59,059 nt of DNA from positions 1 to 59,059 of the forward strand of contig NZ_JAQSDH010000017.1 in assembly GCF_029945805.1 (NCBI RefSeq). Reading direction: 5' to 3'. Positions 54,771 through 59,059 of this stretch are shown one piece after another. The stretch is from Flavobacterium sp. (GTDB taxonomy: Bacteria > Bacteroidota > Bacteroidia > Flavobacteriales > Flavobacteriaceae). The first letter of the stretch is position 1. Every line of letters starts with the position of its first letter. A model generated the notes under the pieces. That model searched no databases. It was not told the origin of the DNA and was given only the letters and a program-made list of their open reading frames with translations. Position numbers and translations under genes: made by a program.

Positions 54771-56879
54771 ATGGCAGTTTTATCAAAAATTAGAAATCGT
54801 TCGGGCTTACTTTTGTTAGCCATTGGATTTGCTTTATTGGCTTTTGTAGTACAAGATCTATTCAGCAGCGGCATGAAAAGTATATCTACGGATGTTGGAA
54901 GCGTGAACGGAAAAGATATTTCTTATGACGAATTCAGAATCATGGTGGCAAATGCCGAAAAAAATGCTCAGGCTCAAGGCCAGAATGTTACTTCGATGCA
55001 AGCTTCAAACCAAGTTTGGAACCAACAAGTTCAAATTGAGTTACTAAAAGCAGAATTCGATAAATTGGGAATTCGTGTAGGTGAAAAACACCTAATCGAA
55101 GTATTCAAGGCGGATCCAAATATTGGGCAAAACCCGATGTTTTTAAATGCTGCTAAGAAATTTGATTTGAAAAAGTTTAAAGATTATTTTGAAGCAACAC
55201 CAGAAGGTAAAAAAGCACTAAAAGACAGAGAAAAAGATGCTGATTTGAATGCAAAATATCAAATTTATAATTCTTTAGTAAAAGGTGCCATGTACACCAC
55301 AAATGCTGAAGGGAAATTCAAATACGAATCAGAAACTAATAAAGTAAATTTTGACTTTGTAATGGTTCCATTTTCGTCTGTAAAAGACAGTGATATTAAA
55401 GTAACCGACGAAGAAATCGTTGCTTACATGAAAACGAAAGAGAAAAAATTCAAATCAGAAGAATCTCGTGAATTGGATTATGTATTGGTTCAGGAAAAAC
55501 CATCTGCACAAGACGAAGCGGATGTAAAGAAACACATTGACGGTTTGTTATCATCTAGTGCTCGTTACAACAAAGAAACAGGTGTAACCGATACCATTCC
55601 AGGTTTCAGAACAGTTACTGATAATGCTGAGTTTGTAAATGCAAATTCTGATATTCCATTTGATTCAACTTATATCGCAAAACAAGATTTGCCTGCAGCA
55701 GTAGCTGAACAATTATTTAATTTGCCTGTTGGACAAGTTTATGGTCCATACATGAACAATGATTACTACTGTATTTCAAAAGCATTAGGAAGAAATCCTG
55801 GAGCAAAAGCAAAATCAAGTCATATTTTAATTAGCTGGGTTGGTGCTGAAAGAGCGCAACCAAAAGAACAAAGAACTAAAGAACAAGCAAAAATTAAAGC
55901 AGAAGGTATATTAGCTCAAGCAGTAGCTAATCCTGGAATGTTCCAAATGCTTGCAATGACTTCATCAGAAGATCCATCTGTCCAACAAAATGGTGGAGAT
56001 ATGGGATATATTTCAAGAGACACAGGCTTTGCAAAAGGGTACAAAGATTTCGTATTCGGTAATCCTGTTGGAAAAATTGGTTTAGCTGAAACTGAATTTG
56101 GGTATCACATCATCAATGTAACTGACAAACAAGATGCGATTAAATTAGCTACTATTGCTGAAAAAATTGAGCCTTCGGAAGCTACAAATGACGTAACCTA
56201 TACGACTGCAACTAAATTTGAAGCTGATGCTGAAAAGAAAGATTTTGGTGCATTAGTAAAAGAAATGAAACTTAACGTTAATCCAGCGGTTAGAGTAAAA
56301 GCAATTGACGAAAGTTTTGGAACTATGCAAAACCAAAGACAAATTGTGAAATGGGCTTTTGAAAGCGGAACCAAAATAGGTAGCGTAAAACGTTTCGAAA
56401 TTGTAAATATGGGTCATGTTATTGTTAAGCTAAAAAGCATCGCTGAAAAAGGTTTAATGTCTGTTGAAGAAGCAAGACCACAAGTGGAAACTGTATTGAA
56501 AAACAACAAAAAAGCGGAAAAAATTATAGCAAACATGAAAGATAGTTCTCTTGCAGCCATCGCTTCAAAAAACAAAGTTGCTGTTATGAACGCTGTTGAC
56601 TCTACAATCGAAAATCCAAATCTTCTTGGCGCAGGTTTTGAACCAAAAGTAGTGGGTATGGCATTTACATCAAAAGCAGGTCAGGTTTCTAAACCAATTC
56701 AAGGAAATTCTGGTGTTTATGTAATCAATACTAAAATGGTTACTAAAGCGCCCGCAATTCAGAAATACACAGATTACATCAACAAAATAAAGCAACAAGT
56801 AGCAAACTATTCAGGAAGAGTGTTGCCTGCGTTGAAAAATGATGCTGATATTACAGATGATAGAGCTAATTTCTATTAA
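54771..56879 (+). CDS. periplasmic peptidyl-prolyl isomerase, SurA/PpiD-like foldase
   Basis: The 702-aa protein has an N-terminal membrane anchor (LLLLAIGFALLAFVVQ) and a SurA-N-like chaperone region (~35-240). A PPIC-type rotamase domain at ~345-450 (SSHILISWVG, GGDMGYISRDTGFAKGY, ETEFGYHIINV) is followed by a second, degenerate isomerase-like domain. Architecture matches PpiD, a foldase for outer-membrane protein precursors. A bidirectional terminator follows. Confidence 0.92.
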   Translation: MAVLSKIRNRSGLLLLAIGFALLAFVVQDLFSSGMKSISTDVGSVNGKDISYDEFRIMVANAEKNAQAQGQNVTSMQASNQVWNQQVQIELLKAEFDKLGIRVGEKHLIEVFKADPNIGQNPMFLNAAKKFDLKKFKDYFEATPEGKKALKDREKDADLNAKYQIYNSLVKGAMYTTNAEGKFKYESETNKVNFDFVMVPFSSVKDSDIKVTDEEIVAYMKTKEKKFKSEESRELDYVLVQEKPSAQDEADVKKHIDGLLSSSARYNKETGVTDTIPGFRTVTDNAEFVNANSDIPFDSTYIAKQDLPAAVAEQLFNLPVGQVYGPYMNNDYYCISKALGRNPGAKAKSSHILISWVGAERAQPKEQRTKEQAKIKAEGILAQAVANPGMFQMLAMTSSEDPSVQQNGGDMGYISRDTGFAKGYKDFVFGNPVGKIGLAETEFGYHIINVTDKQDAIKLATIAEKIEPSEATNDVTYTTATKFEADAEKKDFGALVKEMKLNVNPAVRVKAIDESFGTMQNQRQIVKWAFESGTKIGSVKRFEIVNMGHVIVKLKSIAEKGLMSVEEARPQVETVLKNNKKAEKIIANMKDSSLAAIASKNKVAVMNAVDSTIENPNLLGAGFEPKVVGMAFTSKAGQVSKPIQGNSGVYVINTKMVTKAPAIQKYTDYINKIKQQVANYSGRVLPALKNDADITDDRANFY

Positions 56880-56901
56880 CAAAAAGCTCAATTCAAAATA
56901 C

Positions 56902-56933
56902 AAAAAACCCGAGGCAAACGCTTCGGGTTTTTT
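56902..56933. terminator. bidirectional terminator between ppiD-like gene and dnaG
   Basis: AAAAAACCCGA (56902-56912) pairs with TCGGGTTTTTT (56923-56933). The convergent genes end on both sides. Confidence 0.9.
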
Positions 56934-56958
56934 GTTTAGGTTTTAATACAAAGATGCT

Positions 56959-58938
56959 TTACAAATAAGTCGAACGTATCCTTCCAATCTTGTTCGTTAG
57001 ATTGACTTTTAGTTTATTGTAGTCGTTTATAGTGGATTTTAGTTCTTCCAAATCACTTTCCGCATCATTAGTAAAACTGTTCATCAAATCCATAATCAGT
57101 TTGTTGATAAGGTATTCCCGAAGCGAAGTAATGGTTTCAGCAACATATTGAGAAACGTTCTTATCCTTCGTTTTTACATAAATGTGTTTGGCTTCCCAAT
57201 TGTGTAACACTTCCTTTTCTTCCAACATTAAAATATCGGTAACCATCTGCGAATGCTCGATAGACAACTGCATCAAATAATGCTCAATATTGAAATTCTC
57301 ATTTTGATTATAATAAGCAATCAAATCAGTGTAGATTTCCTTAAATAATGGATTAGCGAGTTCTACCTCATCTTCTTGCAGACTCAGATAAATCCTCTGG
57401 TGGACTTTAACGGTGCTGGTTTCCATTTCTTCAATCATTTCACCTTCCTCGTTGGCTTTTAAAATAAAGTCCTCGAAATCGGCTTCCTGTGAACCGTAAA
57501 GCAACAACATTTCGATAATCTTGCGTTCGAGTTCATAAATAATATTGACTTTCTCAAGCGATGACGACGTATCAGGCTTTACAACTTCTAATGCTTTGAA
57601 TTCCTGTTTTTGTTTTTTTCCGGCTTCCGATAGATCTTTTTGAACGAGTTGCGCCAACGTATTCAGCAAAACTTGTTCAGAGATATCCATGATTCTGGAC
57701 GTTTCCTGAATATAGATTTCTCGTTTTATTCGGTCTGGAATCTTAGAAATACTCACAACCATATCCCGAATCAAATCGGCTTTCTTGATAGGATCATTCT
57801 GAGCTTCATCCATCAAAAGCGAAGCCTTAAACTGAATGAAATCCTTAGCATTATTTTCTAAATGGTGAACTAAATCTTCATACGAATTCTTTCGGGCAAA
57901 ACTATCTGGGTCATCTCCATCGGGGAAAGTGCAGACTTTGACGTTCATTCCTTCTTCAAGAATCAAATCAATTCCACGAACAGAAGCCCGTAATCCGGCA
58001 GCATCGCCATCAAAAAGCACGGTAATATTTTTGGTCAATCGATTGACTAACCGAATTTGATCCGGCGTTAAAGCCGTTCCAGATGAAGCAACGACATTTT
58101 CAATTCCGGCCTGATGCATTTGGATGACATCCGTATACCCTTCAACTAAGTAACAGTTGTTTTGCTTCGCAATCGCTTGTTTGGCATGAAAAATTCCGTA
58201 AAGAACTTTACTTTTATGATAGATTTCACTTTCGGGTGAATTCAGGTATTTGGCTGCTTTTTTATCATTGTTTAAAATCCGCCCACCAAAACCTAAATTT
58301 CGTCCAGACAAACTCTGAATCGGAAACATCACTCGTCCTTTAAACCGATCGAAATGTTTTCCGTCTTCTCTTTGAATCGTTAAACCAACTTTATCCAAAT
58401 ACTCTAACTGATAGCCTTTGGACAAAGCTTCTTTAGTAAACGCATCCCAAGTTTCGGGCGAATATCCTAATCCGAATTTGGCAATAGTTTCATTTGTAAA
58501 CCCTCGTTCTTTAAAATAAGACAATCCAATCGCTTTGCCTTCTTCTGAATTTAAAAGTATGTCCTGAAAATACGTTTTGGCAAATTCGGAAACCAAATAC
58601 ATGCTTTCCTTCTCGTTGGCTTCAAGTTTATCTTCATTAGAAACTTCCGTCTCTTCAATTTCGATATTGTACTTGTTGGCTAAAAACCGAATCGCTTCCG
58701 GATAGGTAAAATGTTCGTGTTCCATTAAAAAGGTAACCACACTTCCACCCTTTCCTGAGCTGAAATCTTTCCAAATCTGCTTGACCGGAGAAACCATGAA
58801 CGATGGCGAACGCTCATCCGAAAACGGACTCAATCCTTTGTAATTACTTCCGGCGCGTTTTAGTTGAACAAAGTCGCCTATGACTTCTTCCACACGTGCG
58901 GTTTCAAAAACTTTATCTATGGTTTCGCGGGTAATCAA
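56959..58938 (-). CDS. dnaG: DNA primase DnaG, zinc ligands lost, TTG start
   Basis: The 659-aa primase makes RNA primers at the fork. The TTG start (58936-58938) is forced by an in-frame stop just upstream and restores the standard N-terminus. The zinc-binding domain lacks every ligand: GLSPFS at 35-40 and KDFSSG at 57-62 replace CPFH and CFGC; no Cys lies in the first ~100 residues. The Toprim domain is intact (LVEGYTDVIQ, LFDGDAAG). The C-terminal helicase-interaction domain is present. I recall the same ligand loss in other Flavobacteriia. Confidence 0.95.
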   Translation of the reverse strand: MITRETIDKVFETARVEEVIGDFVQLKRAGSNYKGLSPFSDERSPSFMVSPVKQIWKDFSSGKGGSVVTFLMEHEHFTYPEAIRFLANKYNIEIEETEVSNEDKLEANEKESMYLVSEFAKTYFQDILLNSEEGKAIGLSYFKERGFTNETIAKFGLGYSPETWDAFTKEALSKGYQLEYLDKVGLTIQREDGKHFDRFKGRVMFPIQSLSGRNLGFGGRILNNDKKAAKYLNSPESEIYHKSKVLYGIFHAKQAIAKQNNCYLVEGYTDVIQMHQAGIENVVASSGTALTPDQIRLVNRLTKNITVLFDGDAAGLRASVRGIDLILEEGMNVKVCTFPDGDDPDSFARKNSYEDLVHHLENNAKDFIQFKASLLMDEAQNDPIKKADLIRDMVVSISKIPDRIKREIYIQETSRIMDISEQVLLNTLAQLVQKDLSEAGKKQKQEFKALEVVKPDTSSSLEKVNIIYELERKIIEMLLLYGSQEADFEDFILKANEEGEMIEEMETSTVKVHQRIYLSLQEDEVELANPLFKEIYTDLIAYYNQNENFNIEHYLMQLSIEHSQMVTDILMLEEKEVLHNWEAKHIYVKTKDKNVSQYVAETITSLREYLINKLIMDLMNSFTNDAESDLEELKSTINDYNKLKVNLTNKIGRIRSTYL

Positions 58939-58939
58939 A

Positions 58940-58962
58940 ATAGATTGTTAGATTGTTAGAAA
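58940..58962. repeat. TTAGA-type intergenic microrepeat upstream of dnaG
   Basis: GATTGTTA occurs twice in tandem directly upstream of dnaG, followed by GAAATC. Similar words occur at 3051-3108 and 3559-3600 around yqeY. Confidence 0.5.
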
Positions 58963-59014
58963 TCTGAAAAATGAATGAGCGTAAAATTACACATTCATAA
59001 TTTAAAATCATTAA

Positions 59015-59059
59015 TGTCCGATAAAAACTAATATAGGACTTTTTTATTATTTATCTATT
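59015..59059. mobile_element. probable insertion-sequence end (right window edge)
   Basis: TGTCCGATAAAAA opens at 59015 and the edge ends in TATCTATT. This is the inverted counterpart of bases 2-46. It interrupts the region upstream of dnaG. No transposase is in the window. Confidence 0.5.

Noticed and set aside
1..59059. CRISPR array, prophage structural genes, toxin-antitoxin pair or restriction system
   Set aside because: No spaced direct repeats, capsid or tail-type genes, paired short genes with toxin motifs or methylase motifs were seen.

Overview
The window looks like a Bacteroidota chromosome segment, most likely a Flavobacterium or close relative. The evidence is strongly AT-rich DNA, promoters of the TTG-N19-TAnnTTTG type, the gliding genes gldB and gldC next to nadE, a very long FtsZ, Bacteroidota-style lipoprotein signals, tRNA genes without an encoded CCA, and a DnaG whose zinc ligands are gone. 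The two outermost ~45 bases are imperfect inverted copies of each other (TGTCCGATAAAAA type). This suggests a contig broken at two insertion-sequence ends.

Layout. (1) 1-2970: the end of an integrated element, with a small Cys-rich ORF, a divergent MerR-like regulator, a 45-aa ORF missed by length cut-offs, and a large serine recombinase whose reading frame runs antisense into a tRNA-Arg(TCG) gene. (2) 3109-19496, minus strand: a full division and cell-wall (dcw) cluster, mraZ-rsmH-ftsL-ftsI-murE-mraY-murD-ftsW-murG-murC-ftsQ-ftsA-ftsZ, then yqeY. It is preceded by a 10-bp-periodic GTGGTA array that is probably the MraZ operator. (3) 19878-26290: alpha/beta hydrolase, engB, a lipoprotein, gldC-gldB (minus), nadE and a LuxR-type response regulator (plus), a REP-like palindrome, and a MacB-type permease. 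(4) 26487-33699, plus: purH, then the elongation cluster mreB-mreC-mreD-mrdA-rodA. (5) 33768-34271: a coiled-coil secreted-protein gene broken in about six places. (6) 34320-41450: tail-specific protease (minus), then surE, lpxB, a NlpC/P60 lipoprotein and comEC. (7) 41463-48742, minus: a thioredoxin-like protein and four tandem POT-family peptide transporters. (8) 48743-49285: a structured RNA-like element and tRNA-Phe. (9) 49385-56879, plus: coaX, an outer-membrane protein, a TPR protein, lptC, a small membrane protein, a CBS/CorC protein and a PpiD-like foldase, followed by dnaG on the minus strand.

Together the genes cover peptidoglycan precursor synthesis (mur genes, mraY, murG), the septal machine (FtsZ/A/Q/L/W/I) and the lateral-wall machine (MreBCD, PBP2, RodA), all within 31 kb, plus envelope biogenesis (LpxB, LptC, PpiD, Prc). 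The least ordinary parts are the recombinase/tRNA junction, the degenerate pseudogene, the MraZ-type operator, short-unit repeats and hairpins in the gaps of the dcw cluster, the REP-like palindrome, the structured element near tRNA-Phe, and the Cys-less DnaG. No obviously novel multi-gene defence or biosynthetic system is visible.
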